Source: an uncultured Pseudomonadota bacterium (GTDB lineage Bacteria; Myxococcota_A; UBA796; SXON01). Taken from it: a stretch of 33,699 bases of DNA. Shown here one piece after another: positions 1 to 8,404 of the stretch (position 1 is its first letter; every line of letters starts with the position of its first letter). The stretch lies in the NCBI GenBank assembly GCA_903844155.1, contig CAIMSU010000167.1, positions 1 through 33,699 of the forward strand, read 5' to 3'. Below the pieces are notes generated by a model, which made no database searches, was not told the origin of the DNA, and saw only the letters and a list, made by a program, of their open reading frames with translations. The position numbers were made by a program, and so were the translations under genes.

Positions 1-26
1 CAGGCTATTGACGCGTCAATAGCCTG
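1..26. repeat. 26-bp perfect palindrome at window edge
   Basis: Bases 1-13 (CAGGCTATTGACG) are exactly mirrored by bases 14-26, with no spacer. It lies 61 bp upstream of the eutB start. It has no following T-run, so it is not an obvious intrinsic terminator. It could be an operator for the eut genes, the end of a dispersed repeat, or a snap-back artefact if the contig ends here. Confidence 0.6.
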
Positions 27-87
27 AACTGAGCAGCTCGGATCGGGCCTGCCAGCGGGTGTACCGGCGGCGGGGTAAAGAGCCCTC

Positions 88-1449
88 GTGAACCTCTCGG
101 CCTCCATTCGCGGCGTCGGCTACCGCTTTGCTTCCGTGAAGGAGGTGATGGCCAAGGCGAACCCGCCCAAGAGCGGCGACGATCTGGCCGGGATCTCCGC
201 GCGGGACGCGGTGGAGCGGGTGGCAGCGCGGGCCGTGCTGGCGGACTTCACGCTGGCGGAGCTGCGCGCGAACCCCGTGATTCCCGGCGAGATCGACGAG
301 CTCACGCGGATGGTGGACGCTTCCCTGGACGAAGGCGCGTTCAACGCCGTCAAGCACCTGTCCGTCGGGCAGTTTCGGGAGTGGCTGCTCGAGCCCTCCA
401 CGAAGGGGCCGACGCTGCGCGCGCTTGCGCCGGGCCTCACCCCCGAGATGGCCGCGGCGGTGTGCAAGCTTATGTCGAACCTGGATCTGATGACCGTTGG
501 CGCGAAGTGCGAGGTGGTCGTTCGCGCGAACAACACGCTTGGATTGCCGGGAAGGCTCTCGTCGCGCCTGCAGCCCAACCATCCGACGGACGACGTCGAC
601 GGCATCCTCTACTCGACCCGCGAGGGGCTCTCGTACGGCTGCGGCGACGCCGTCATCGGCGTGAACCCCGCGACGGATACGCCGGAATCCACCGCCCAAA
701 TTCTCCGGCGCTTGCACGAGGTGATGGACAAGAACCGCATCCCGACCCAGGCGTGCGTGCTCTCGCACGTGACCGTGCAGATGAAGGCGTTGGACCTTGG
801 TTGTCCGATGGACCTCATGTTCCAGAGCATGGCCGGCAGCGAGAAGGGCAACCGTGCGTTCGGCATCTCCATCGCGCTGATGGACGAGGCGTACGCCAAG
901 ATGAAGGCGAAGACCTCAAACCGTGGCCCGAACGTCATGTATTTTGAGACGGGCCAGGGCTCCGCGCTCTCCAGCGACGCACACCACGGCGCGGACCAGC
1001 TCACGCTCGAAGCCCGCTGTTACGGGTTTGCGCGGCGTTACAGGCCTTTTTTGGTCAACACCGTCGTTGGCTTCATCGGTCCGGAGTACCTTGAGGACGG
1101 CCCGCAGATCACCCGCGCCGGCCTCGAGGATCACTTCATGGGCAAGCTGATGGGCCTGCCAATGGGCTGCGATGCCTGCTTCACCTACCACGCGCGCATG
1201 ACCCAGGACGAAGTGGAGTCCCTGAAAGTCCTGCTTGGAGTTGCCGGATGCACCTACCTGATGTCGCTCCCGGTCGGCGACGACATCATGCTCAACTACC
1301 AGAGCACCTCCTTCCACGACATCCCCTCCGTCCGAAACCTGCTTGGAAAGCGCCCAACGCCCGAGTTTGACGCCTGGCTGAACGAGGTCGGGATCATGGA
1401 CGGACTCAAGCCCGGCGAGCGTTTCGGCGACCCCACGGTGCTGAAATGA
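88..1449 (+). CDS. eutB: Ethanolamine ammonia-lyase large subunit
   Basis: Catalytic large subunit of the adenosylcobalamin-dependent lyase that converts ethanolamine to acetaldehyde and ammonia. The 453-residue product has the usual EutB length. It keeps recognisable family blocks: RANNTLGLPGRLSSRLQPNHPTD split around residues 146-168, the NYQSTSFHD block near the C-terminus, and the closing LNEVGIM region. The start is GTG at 88, with only a weak purine-rich stretch (AAAGAG) upstream; an in-frame ATG further in would remove conserved N-terminal sequence. The last four bases overlap the eutC start (ATGA), so the two subunits are translationally coupled. No cobalamin riboswitch is visible in the 87 bases upstream. 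Reactivase EutA is not in the window. Identification is firm. Confidence 0.96.
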   Translation: MNLSASIRGVGYRFASVKEVMAKANPPKSGDDLAGISARDAVERVAARAVLADFTLAELRANPVIPGEIDELTRMVDASLDEGAFNAVKHLSVGQFREWLLEPSTKGPTLRALAPGLTPEMAAAVCKLMSNLDLMTVGAKCEVVVRANNTLGLPGRLSSRLQPNHPTDDVDGILYSTREGLSYGCGDAVIGVNPATDTPESTAQILRRLHEVMDKNRIPTQACVLSHVTVQMKALDLGCPMDLMFQSMAGSEKGNRAFGISIALMDEAYAKMKAKTSNRGPNVMYFETGQGSALSSDAHHGADQLTLEARCYGFARRYRPFLVNTVVGFIGPEYLEDGPQITRAGLEDHFMGKLMGLPMGCDACFTYHARMTQDEVESLKVLLGVAGCTYLMSLPVGDDIMLNYQSTSFHDIPSVRNLLGKRPTPEFDAWLNEVGIMDGLKPGERFGDPTVLK

Positions 1450-2360
1450 GCTTCACGCGCGCGGTGATGGCCGCGCTGCAGGAGCGCCTGGCCGGCATGG
1501 ACCCGCTGCCGCCGCCCCCGCCGTTGCCGGAGGTGCCGTTCCCACCCTCCCGCGTATTCCCGACTCCCAAGCGGCGTAGTCCGTACGCGGATGCCGCGGC
1601 CCGCCACACGACGGCGCTTGTCGGCATCGGTCACGTTGGCACGCGCTACGCGACGGACGTCGTCCTGCAGTTCCAGGCGGAGCTGGCGGTCGCGCACGCT
1701 GCCGTCGGCACCGAGCTTCCGGAGGACTGGGCCGAGAAAAACGGCCTGCTCCCGCTGCATTCGCGTGTCAGCTCGCATCGGCAGTTCCTGCTTCGGCCGG
1801 ACCTTGGCCGTCGCCTGGACGCGCCCTCGCTCGCCCGTCTGGGCGAGAAAGCGAGGAAGGGCGTGGATATCCAGCCCATCCTCGCAGACGGCCTCTCCGC
1901 GGTCGCCTGCATGGGCTCGGGCCTTGCGCTGCTGAACCACTTCACGCGCGAGTGCGAGGCGCGTGGCTACAGCGTGGGCACGCCGATGTGCGCCCGCTAC
2001 GCGCGCGTGTGGCTGGAGGACGAGATCGGCGAGACGGTCGGCGCGAAGGTCGCCGCGATCCTGCTCGGCGAGCGGCCGGGGCTGGGGACGGGCGACGGAT
2101 TATCCGCCTACCTCGTCTACAGTCCGAAGATCGGGCGGACGGACGGGGACCGGAACATGATGTCCAACATCCATCAGCGCGGTGCTCCGCCCGAGCAGGC
2201 CGCTCGTCGTCTCGCCGTGCTCGCTGGCGCCATGCTCGACCAGAAAACGTCCGGTGTACCGCTCAATCTCGCGGGCCTCGACCTTGGCGACGCGGGCGGC
2301 GGTGGGTATCGGGCACCGCAGGCGCGGGTCCGGCTCGTTTCGACGGAGGCCTCCAAATGA
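1446..2360 (+). CDS. eutC: Ethanolamine ammonia-lyase small subunit
   Basis: Small subunit of ethanolamine ammonia-lyase, which completes the cobalamin-binding site with EutB. The 304-residue product has a proline-rich N-terminal segment (about residues 18-45), as is common in EutC. Family-typical blocks follow: RPDLGRRLD near residue 118, the RPGLGTGDGLSAYLVY stretch near 210, and a DRNMMSNIHQRG block near 237. The start ATG overlaps the eutB stop and the stop overlaps the eutL start, each by four bases. This places the subunits and the shell protein on one message with coupled translation. Confidence 0.95.
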   Translation: MSFTRAVMAALQERLAGMDPLPPPPPLPEVPFPPSRVFPTPKRRSPYADAAARHTTALVGIGHVGTRYATDVVLQFQAELAVAHAAVGTELPEDWAEKNGLLPLHSRVSSHRQFLLRPDLGRRLDAPSLARLGEKARKGVDIQPILADGLSAVACMGSGLALLNHFTRECEARGYSVGTPMCARYARVWLEDEIGETVGAKVAAILLGERPGLGTGDGLSAYLVYSPKIGRTDGDRNMMSNIHQRGAPPEQAARRLAVLAGAMLDQKTSGVPLNLAGLDLGDAGGGGYRAPQARVRLVSTEASK

Positions 2361-3016
2361 TCCTTGACCGCATCGTCCCCCGCGTGCTCGCCGTCCGTCG
2401 CCTGCCGGGCGCGGATCCCGCCCTACTCACGGCGTACGGCGCCGATCCTTCGCGTCACGCGGCGCTGGGCCTCGTCACTGTCGACCAGGACGACCCAACC
2501 TACGTTGCGCTGGACGAGGCCACGAAGCACGCCGCCGTGGACGTTGTGTTCGCGAAGTCCTTCTACGCGGGTTCGGCGCATGCTTCCGGGGCTTTGTCGG
2601 GCGAGATCCTCGGCGTCATCGCGGGCGCGGACATGGCGGACGTAGACGCGGGACTTGCCGCCCTGATCCGCTGCCTGGAGCACGATGCCTGCTTCTACGC
2701 GGCGAATGAGAAAGGCACCATCACGGTCTTTCCGCACGTCATCGCGTCGCTCGGGCGCTATCTCTCCGCGCAGGCGGGTCTGAATGTCGGGGAAGCGATG
2801 GCCTACCTCGTCGCGCCGCCGATGGAGCACACGATCGGCCTGGACGCCGCGTTGAAGGCGGCGAGTGTGCGAGCGGCGCGGATCTTCACTCCGCCGACGG
2901 AGACCAACTTTGCCGCGGCGTGGCTGTCGGGGGACCTGAATGCGTGTCAGGCGGCAGCGGTGGCGTACGCGGCGGCAGTGGTCGAGGTCGGGCGACAGGC
3001 GTGGGACCTGGGGTAG
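2357..3016 (+). CDS. eutL: Ethanolamine microcompartment shell protein EutL
   Basis: Trimeric tandem-BMC-domain shell protein; in enteric bacteria EutL forms gated pores in the ethanolamine-utilisation microcompartment. The 219-residue product matches the usual EutL length. It carries the typical LGLVTVDQDDPTYVALDEATKHA block (residues about 37-59), a KSFYAGSAHASG block, AYLVAPPMEHTIG near residue 150, and the FTPPTETNFAAAWLSG block near the end. The start used is ATG at 2357 (ATGA overlap with eutC); a longer reading upstream would run antisense-like through eutC. No other shell gene (eutM, eutN, eutK, eutS) or aldehyde dehydrogenase is visible, but the region upstream of the window is unseen. 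Confidence 0.93.
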   Translation: MILDRIVPRVLAVRRLPGADPALLTAYGADPSRHAALGLVTVDQDDPTYVALDEATKHAAVDVVFAKSFYAGSAHASGALSGEILGVIAGADMADVDAGLAALIRCLEHDACFYAANEKGTITVFPHVIASLGRYLSAQAGLNVGEAMAYLVAPPMEHTIGLDAALKAASVRAARIFTPPTETNFAAAWLSGDLNACQAAAVAYAAAVVEVGRQAWDLG

Positions 3017-3063
3017 CCTTCTGACGGATGGCGCCACCAGCCCCTTGGGTTCATCGTTGACGG

Positions 3064-4125
3064 ATGTGGCTGTTCCTCCTCGCGTGCACCTCCGGGCCGA
3101 ACGACTCGGTCGGCGACTCTGCGGCGACGCCGGCGGGTTTTGACGGCGCGGTAATCGCCGTTCAGGGAGACTCGGCGTTGGGCTTTCTCGGTGCGGACGG
3201 CACGCTCGTCGGCACGCTGGATCTTGCGACGGAGGCGGGGTCGTGGATGGTGCACAACGTCCAGATCACGCCCGATGGGCAGACCGTCGTGGCGACCGCA
3301 ATGGCGCCGATGGCGACGATGGACACAGGCAGCGCGGCCGTGGTCCCGGACGAGCTCGTCATGGTCGACATCGCGACCGAAAGCGTGGTGCGACGCTGTG
3401 AGTTCACGACCGGTGCAGGCGTCGCGCACGTCGTCACCGACGGCGTGACGGCGTGGGTCACCGGGTACAACGTCAACCTCGTCTATGTCGTTGACCTCGG
3501 CACCTGCGGCATCGCCGGCGAATGGCCGCTCCCCGCAGGCACCGGTCCGCACGGCATCCGACGCGCCGCCCCCGACGATCCGCTCGGGGACGGCTTCTAC
3601 GTGGCCGGCATGGCCGACGGATCGCTCCACCGCCTCGACATGAACGGCAACGACACCGCCTGGGACCTGCCCGGCGCCGCCGTCCAGGTGGCCGTCCTGC
3701 CCGATGGGTCCGCCGTCCTCGTGACGCTGCTCGACACCGTTCAGATCGCGTGGCTCGACACCGCGACGGGCACAGTCGCCGCGTACAACCTGCCAGAAGG
3801 CGCAGCCGGGCCCGCCCAGATCTATCCGAGCCCCGACAGTCGCAGCGTCTGGGTTGCCGACCAGGGCCCGGCTGGCGGCATCGCCGGGCACGAATTGTTC
3901 CAGTTGGAGGCGGCGACGGGCGCGGGGCTCGCGCGGGTGGTGGTCAATGACGCCCCGCATGGTGTCGTCGTCAGTCGGGACGGGCAGACGGTGTGGACGA
4001 CGACGCTGACGCTGGGGACCGTCGATCGCGTCGACGTGGGCTCGCTCAGCGTCGTGTCGTCGACGATGGTGGGGAACGCGCCGAACGGGATCTCGCTGTC
4101 GGATGTCGACGGGGCGAGGCCGTAG
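3064..4125 (+). CDS. Exported beta-propeller (YVTN-like) lipoprotein
   Basis: A 353-residue protein made of repeated short beta-rich units. Examples are NVQITPDGQTVVATA, QVAVLPDGSAVLVTL, QIYPSPDSRSVWVAD and GVVVSRDGQTVWTTT, which is the pattern of a seven-bladed YVTN/lactonase-type propeller. The N-terminus MWLFLLAC gives a lipobox Cys at residue 8, followed by an Asp/Ser-rich linker, so it is probably lipid-anchored outside the cytoplasm. An in-frame TGA at 3058-3060 lies one codon before the ATG, so the very short signal sequence cannot be extended upstream. It stands between the eut genes and the benzoyl-CoA operon with its own gaps on both sides. No catalytic motif was recognised and the ligand is unknown. 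Confidence 0.8.
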   Translation: MWLFLLACTSGPNDSVGDSAATPAGFDGAVIAVQGDSALGFLGADGTLVGTLDLATEAGSWMVHNVQITPDGQTVVATAMAPMATMDTGSAAVVPDELVMVDIATESVVRRCEFTTGAGVAHVVTDGVTAWVTGYNVNLVYVVDLGTCGIAGEWPLPAGTGPHGIRRAAPDDPLGDGFYVAGMADGSLHRLDMNGNDTAWDLPGAAVQVAVLPDGSAVLVTLLDTVQIAWLDTATGTVAAYNLPEGAAGPAQIYPSPDSRSVWVADQGPAGGIAGHELFQLEAATGAGLARVVVNDAPHGVVVSRDGQTVWTTTLTLGTVDRVDVGSLSVVSSTMVGNAPNGISLSDVDGARP

Positions 4126-4190
4126 GGCTCAAGCCCTCCGTCCCTTGACGTATACGCCGCGCGCCCTCGCGGGCCTACAGGGAACGCACG

Positions 4191-5381
4191 ATGCGCGCCG
4201 ACCCCGCCCCGCTTCTTCCCACAACGTACGGAACGGCGGCGTCCCTGGGCGTCTTTCACGGCTACGCGCTCGCCGGCCCCGGTGTGGCGCCGGTGCTCAC
4301 GGAGCGCGTTGTTCCCGCCCCCGGTCCGGGTCAGGCGCGCGTCCGCGTCGCCGGCTGCGGACTCTGCCACACCGACCTTGGTTTTGCGTACGGCGGCGTC
4401 CGCACGCGTCACGCGCTCCCGCTCATCCTCGGCCACGAGATCAGCGGTTTCGTCGAGGCCGCCGGGGCCGGTGCCGAGGACTGGGTTGGTCGCGCAGTCG
4501 TCGTGCCGGCCGTGATCCCCTGCGACACGTGCGCCGATTGCCGCGATGGCTACCCGATGATCTGCAAGCGCCAGGTCATGCCGGGCAATGACGCCGATGG
4601 GGGCTTTGCGACGCACGTGGTCGTGCCGGCACAGGGCCTGTGTGTGGTCCCCGGCGCGGGCAGCGATTTTGACGCCGTCATCGGGCCGAACGGGCTGACG
4701 CTGCGGCACCTCGCGGTGATCGCGGACGCGGTGTCCACGCCGTTCCAGGCGGTGCGGCGGGCGGAGGTGCAGGCAGGCGATCTCGTCGTCGTGGTCGGGC
4801 TCGGCGGGGTAGGCGGGTACGCGGTGCAGATCGCGCGGCTCGCGGGCGCGGTCGTCGTTGGGCTGGACCCGGATGCCGGTCGCCGGGCGTCGGCGACGGG
4901 GTGCTCGCTCGCCCTGGACCCGCGGGCGATGACACCGAAGGAGCTTCGCGCCGCCGTGACCGAGCATGCGCGCGTGACGGGCGCGCGCGCGAACCGCTGG
5001 AAGATCCTGGAGTGTTCGGGGTCCGCTGCGGGCCAGGAGACCGCGTTCGGGCTTCTGGTCCACGGTGCTACGCTCGTCGTGGTCGGGTTCACGCCGACTG
5101 CCGTATCGGTGCGCCTCTCCAATGTGATGGCGTTTGACGCCCGTATCCTTGGCAATTGGGGCTGCGCCCCCGCGCTGTACTCCGAGATCGTCGCGTTGGC
5201 GCTCGACGGCCGGCTCGACCTTGTCCCTAACGTCGTCATCCGTCCGCTCTCGGACCTCCCGGCTGCCTTTGCAGCCGCCTCGGACGGCCACGCGCACGGC
5301 GGTCCTCGCGTCGTCTTCGCCCCCGACCTCGCCCCCGATCTCGCCCCGAGTGGAGCCAAAAATGCACCTCGTCTCCCATGA
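4191..5381 (+). CDS. had: 6-hydroxycyclohex-1-ene-1-carbonyl-CoA dehydrogenase
   Basis: Zinc-dependent medium-chain dehydrogenase that oxidises 6-hydroxycyclohex-1-ene-1-carbonyl-CoA to the 6-oxo compound in anaerobic benzoyl-CoA breakdown. Visible features are the catalytic zinc motif CGLCHTD (residues 56-62) and GHE (81-83), four structural-zinc cysteines (111, 114, 117, 125) and the NAD-binding loop GLGGVGG. Context with oah, dch and bcrCBAD specifies this substrate rather than a generic alcohol. The ATG at 4191 has a good ribosome site (AGGGA, seven bases upstream). The product is 396 residues, slightly long because of an N-terminal extension and an Ala/Pro/Asp-rich tail. That tail arises where its 3' end overlaps oah by 20 bases. 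Confidence 0.9.
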   Translation: MRADPAPLLPTTYGTAASLGVFHGYALAGPGVAPVLTERVVPAPGPGQARVRVAGCGLCHTDLGFAYGGVRTRHALPLILGHEISGFVEAAGAGAEDWVGRAVVVPAVIPCDTCADCRDGYPMICKRQVMPGNDADGGFATHVVVPAQGLCVVPGAGSDFDAVIGPNGLTLRHLAVIADAVSTPFQAVRRAEVQAGDLVVVVGLGGVGGYAVQIARLAGAVVVGLDPDAGRRASATGCSLALDPRAMTPKELRAAVTEHARVTGARANRWKILECSGSAAGQETAFGLLVHGATLVVVGFTPTAVSVRLSNVMAFDARILGNWGCAPALYSEIVALALDGRLDLVPNVVIRPLSDLPAAFAAASDGHAHGGPRVVFAPDLAPDLAPSGAKNAPRLP

Positions 5382-6474
5382 TCTCCTCGAATGCGCGCTC
5401 CTCGACGGCGTGCGCGTGGAGCGCCGACCCGCTCGGCGCCGCGACGGCACCGTCGTCGACGGACTTCACAACACCTGGATCCTCCTCGACAATCCGTCGC
5501 AGCTGAACTCGTACACGACGGGGATGGTCAAGTCCGTCATCCTCGCCTTCCGGGCCGCGTCCAACGACCGCCGGTGCGTGGCGGTGGTGTTCACGGCCGT
5601 CGGCGACCGTGCGTTCTGTACGGGCGGAAACACAAAGGAATACGCCGAATACTACGCCGGTCGCCCCGAAGAGTACGCCCAGTACATGCGGCTATTCAAC
5701 GACATGGTCACCGGGATCCTGACCTGCGACAAGCCGGTCATCTGCCGCGTGAACGGCATGCGCGTCGGCGGCGGGCAGGAGATCGGCATGGCCTGCGATT
5801 ACTCGATCGCCGCGGATACCGCCCGCTTTGGCCAGGCCGGACCGCGCCACGGGAGCGCGCCCGATGGGGGCAGCACGGACTTCCTGCCGCTCTACGTCGG
5901 GGTCGAGCAGGCGATGTATTCCTGCACCGCGTGCGAGCTCTGGAGCGCCCACAAGGCGCACCGGCTCGGGCTTTTGACGTCGATCGTGCCCGTCTTGCGG
6001 GATGGCGACGGCGCCTGGGTCCCGAACCCGTTGGTGTGGACGGACGGGTCGGTGGACGACTGGGGACGACTGCGGCACGGCGAGCCGAAGACGGGCACGG
6101 ACCTCGACGCGGGGAAGGCGATCCTCCGGCGTTGCACCGCGGACCTGACGCTGCTCGACGCCGAGGTTGACGCCCTCGCTGGCAAGCTGCTCGACACCTT
6201 CCCCGGCTGCCTGACCAAGACGATCGGCTCGATCCGCGCCCACAAGCGCGCGCACTGGGACAAGAACCGCGAGGCGAACCGGGCCTGGCTGGCGCTGAAC
6301 ATGATGACCGAGGCAAACGCCGGCTTCCGGGCCTTCAATGACGGCGGCAAGGCTCGCGACGGGGTGCGGGAGATCGACTTTGGCGCGCTGCGGGTCCGAC
6401 TGGCCGAAGGCGAGCCGTGGACCGAGGATCTCATCCGCAGCGTCGGGCCGGCCGGCATGCGGAGCGGGCAGTGA
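5362..6474 (+). CDS. oah: 6-oxocyclohex-1-ene-1-carbonyl-CoA hydrolase (BamA-type)
   Basis: Crotonase-fold ring-opening hydrolase that adds water twice to 6-oxocyclohex-1-ene-1-carbonyl-CoA and yields 3-hydroxypimelyl-CoA. The 370-residue product contains the signature region used to detect anaerobic aromatic degraders: AFCTGGNTKEYAEYYAG, then DKPVICRVNGMRVGGGQEIGMACD (written here in part), and FGQAGPRHGSAPDGGSTDFLP. A family-typical RAWLALNMMTEANAGFRAFN block lies near the C-terminus. The start is ATG at 5362, inside the end of had; longer upstream readings are shadow frames of had. The stop overlaps the GTG start of dch by four bases. This is one of the most specific markers in the window. 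Confidence 0.95.
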   Translation: MHLVSHDLLECALLDGVRVERRPARRRDGTVVDGLHNTWILLDNPSQLNSYTTGMVKSVILAFRAASNDRRCVAVVFTAVGDRAFCTGGNTKEYAEYYAGRPEEYAQYMRLFNDMVTGILTCDKPVICRVNGMRVGGGQEIGMACDYSIAADTARFGQAGPRHGSAPDGGSTDFLPLYVGVEQAMYSCTACELWSAHKAHRLGLLTSIVPVLRDGDGAWVPNPLVWTDGSVDDWGRLRHGEPKTGTDLDAGKAILRRCTADLTLLDAEVDALAGKLLDTFPGCLTKTIGSIRAHKRAHWDKNREANRAWLALNMMTEANAGFRAFNDGGKARDGVREIDFGALRVRLAEGEPWTEDLIRSVGPAGMRSGQ

Positions 6475-7235
6475 ACCCCGTCGCCGTCCGGACCGAGCGG
6501 GACGGCCAGATCGTCCGGATCCTCCTCGATCGAGCGAAAGGGAATGTGCTCGACGGCGAGATGGTCGGGGGCTTGCGGGCGGCGCTGAGGGGCCTGCGGA
6601 GCGACGGCCCGCTGAAGCTGCTCGTGATCGAGGGCGCCGGACCGCATTTCTCCTTCGGGGCGAGCGTGGCCGAGCATCTGCCGGGCGCGGCGAGGGCGAT
6701 GCTGACGGACTTCCACGCCTTGTTCCGGGAGATCGAGGCGCTCGGCGTGCCGACGGCTTCGCTGGTTCGCGGGCAGTGCCTCGGTGGGGGTTTTGAGTTG
6801 GCGACGACCTGCGGGCACGTCATCTGCGACCCGACGGCGCGGTTTGCGCTCCCGGAGATCACCCTCGGCGTCTTCCCGCCCGTCGCCGCGGTGACGCTGC
6901 CGTGGCGCGTGCCCGGCGCGGTTGCGTGCGGCCTCATCCTCTCGGGCGACGTGGTCGTTGGCGCGCGCGCTGCGCAGATCGGCCTCGCCGACACCTGCGC
7001 GACGGACCCGGAGGTCGCGTTGCACGAGTGGTTTGATCGGACCCTTGCGCCGCGCTCGGCGGTCGCCGTGCGGTTCGCCTGGCGGGCTGCCCGTCGCGGC
7101 ATGGCGCGGGCGTTGGAGGTCGATCTACCGGCGGTGGAGCGGATCTATCTGGACGAGCTCATGGCGTGTCGGGACCCGGTGATCGGGCTCGACGCGTTCC
7201 TCACGCGCACGCAGCCCGTCTGGGAGCACCAATGA
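6471..7235 (+). CDS. dch: Cyclohexa-1,5-diene-1-carbonyl-CoA hydratase
   Basis: Crotonase-family hydratase that adds water to the dienoyl-CoA product of benzoyl-CoA reductase, forming 6-hydroxycyclohex-1-ene-1-carbonyl-CoA. The product is 254 residues, close to known Dch proteins (about 258). The oxyanion-hole segments read HFSFGASVAEHLPG and VRGQCLGGGFELA, followed by FALPEITLGVFPP. The chosen start is GTG at 6471, forming a GTGA overlap with the oah stop; a longer upstream reading gives an Arg-rich tail that is the oah shadow frame. The 3' end overlaps bcrC by four bases. Function rests on motifs plus position in the operon. Confidence 0.92.
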   Translation: MNPVAVRTERDGQIVRILLDRAKGNVLDGEMVGGLRAALRGLRSDGPLKLLVIEGAGPHFSFGASVAEHLPGAARAMLTDFHALFREIEALGVPTASLVRGQCLGGGFELATTCGHVICDPTARFALPEITLGVFPPVAAVTLPWRVPGAVACGLILSGDVVVGARAAQIGLADTCATDPEVALHEWFDRTLAPRSAVAVRFAWRAARRGMARALEVDLPAVERIYLDELMACRDPVIGLDAFLTRTQPVWEHQ

Positions 7236-8404
7236 GCACCCGCGCCGCGATCGTGGAACGCGCACAGGCGCTGTACGACGATCTCTCGCTGGGGTCCGTG
7301 CGGGCGTGGTGTGCAGAGGGCGTCGGGCGAAAAGCCGCGGGCTACCTGCCGGTCTACGTGCCGCGCGAGGTCATCCACGCCACGGGCATGCTCCCGGTCG
7401 GAATCCACGGCGGCGGTGACCGCCTGGAGATCATCCGGGGAGACGCCTATTTCCAGTCCTACATCTGCCATCTGCCGCGCTCGCTCGTGGAGCTGCTGCA
7501 CACCGGCCGGCTCGATGCGCTCTCGGCGATGATCTTTCCGAGCACGTGCGACGTGATCCGCAACCTCTCCGGGATGTGGAAGCTGCTACGCCCGGATCTC
7601 TACGTGCGCTACTGCGATGTGCCGCAGGCGACGGAGCGGTCGACCGGCGGGGCGTTCTGGCGTCGGGAGCTGGAGACGCTCTACGCGGACCTCGCCGAGG
7701 TCGCGGGGGTCGCCCCGGATCTCGCCGCGCTCAACCGCTCCAACGCCGTCTACAACGAGGTTCGACGCACCATCCGCGCGCTGTACGCCGCCCGTAGCGA
7801 TGCCCCCTGGCGCATCCCCACCGAGGAGCTGTACCTGCTGCTCCGCGCGGGCGAGGTACTCCCGCCCGAGGACTTCCTAACGATGGCTGGGGATTATCTT
7901 CGCGCCACGGCATTGGACACCGCCCGGCCGAAGGATCGCGTGCGCGTGGTCGTCGTCGGGGCGTTCTGCGAGCAGCCCCCGCTCGGCCTCATCAAGACGA
8001 TCGAACGCGCCGGATGCTACATCGTCGACGACGACTTCCTGCTTGGAAACCGCCTTTTGACCTCGGACGTCCCGTTCGGCGACGATCCGCTCACCGCCCT
8101 CTCCGACACCTTCCTCCACCACGCGATGGCCAGCTCCATCCTCTACGAGCACGCGCCCGACGGCAAGAAGAAGCTCCTCGCCCGCCGCGTCGCCGACGCG
8201 CGCGCCGACGGCGTCATCTTCGCCGCCCCGTCATTCTGTGACCCCGCTCTCCTCGACCGCCCAATGCTCCTCGCCGGTGCTGAGGCGGCCAAGATCCCCT
8301 GCATGGCCTTCCAGTATTCCGAGAACACCGGTCAGTTCCAGCAATATCGCGAGCAGGCCGGCAGCTTCTCCGACTCCATCAAGCTCTGGGGAGGCCATCC
8401 ATGA
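7232..8404 (+). CDS. bcrC: Benzoyl-CoA reductase, gamma subunit (class I)
   Basis: One of the two 2-hydroxyacyl-CoA-dehydratase-like subunits that form the iron-sulfur, substrate-reducing half of ATP-dependent benzoyl-CoA reductase. The 390-residue product has cysteines at 79 (YICHLPRS), 106 (STCDVIRN) and 128 (RYCDVPQ), and a later FCEQPPLGLIKTIE segment. These are in the arrangement seen in BcrC/BzdN/BadD and are the likely cluster and active-site ligands. The start ATG at 7232 overlaps the dch stop (ATGA), and the stop overlaps the bcrB start. The length is close to the Thauera gamma subunit. Confidence 0.93.
   Translation: MSTRAAIVERAQALYDDLSLGSVRAWCAEGVGRKAAGYLPVYVPREVIHATGMLPVGIHGGGDRLEIIRGDAYFQSYICHLPRSLVELLHTGRLDALSAMIFPSTCDVIRNLSGMWKLLRPDLYVRYCDVPQATERSTGGAFWRRELETLYADLAEVAGVAPDLAALNRSNAVYNEVRRTIRALYAARSDAPWRIPTEELYLLLRAGEVLPPEDFLTMAGDYLRATALDTARPKDRVRVVVVGAFCEQPPLGLIKTIERAGCYIVDDDFLLGNRLLTSDVPFGDDPLTALSDTFLHHAMASSILYEHAPDGKKKLLARRVADARADGVIFAAPSFCDPALLDRPMLLAGAEAAKIPCMAFQYSENTGQFQQYREQAGSFSDSIKLWGGHP

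Noticed and set aside
4124-4137. Short hairpin at the end of the propeller gene as a terminator
   Set aside because: The stem is only six pairs with a two-base loop and no T-run.
4145-4185. TTGACG as a possible -35 element of the benzoyl-CoA operon
   Set aside because: No acceptable -10 sequence lies 15-19 bases downstream.
3822-5450. 542-residue open frame on the minus strand opposite the propeller gene and had
   Set aside because: It is Arg/Ala/Gly-rich and without motifs, and it lies opposite well-identified genes. Long antisense frames are expected at this GC content.
5892-7025. 377-residue minus-strand frame opposite oah and dch
   Set aside because: It shows mirror-codon composition with no domain or signal; the plus-strand genes are firmly identified.
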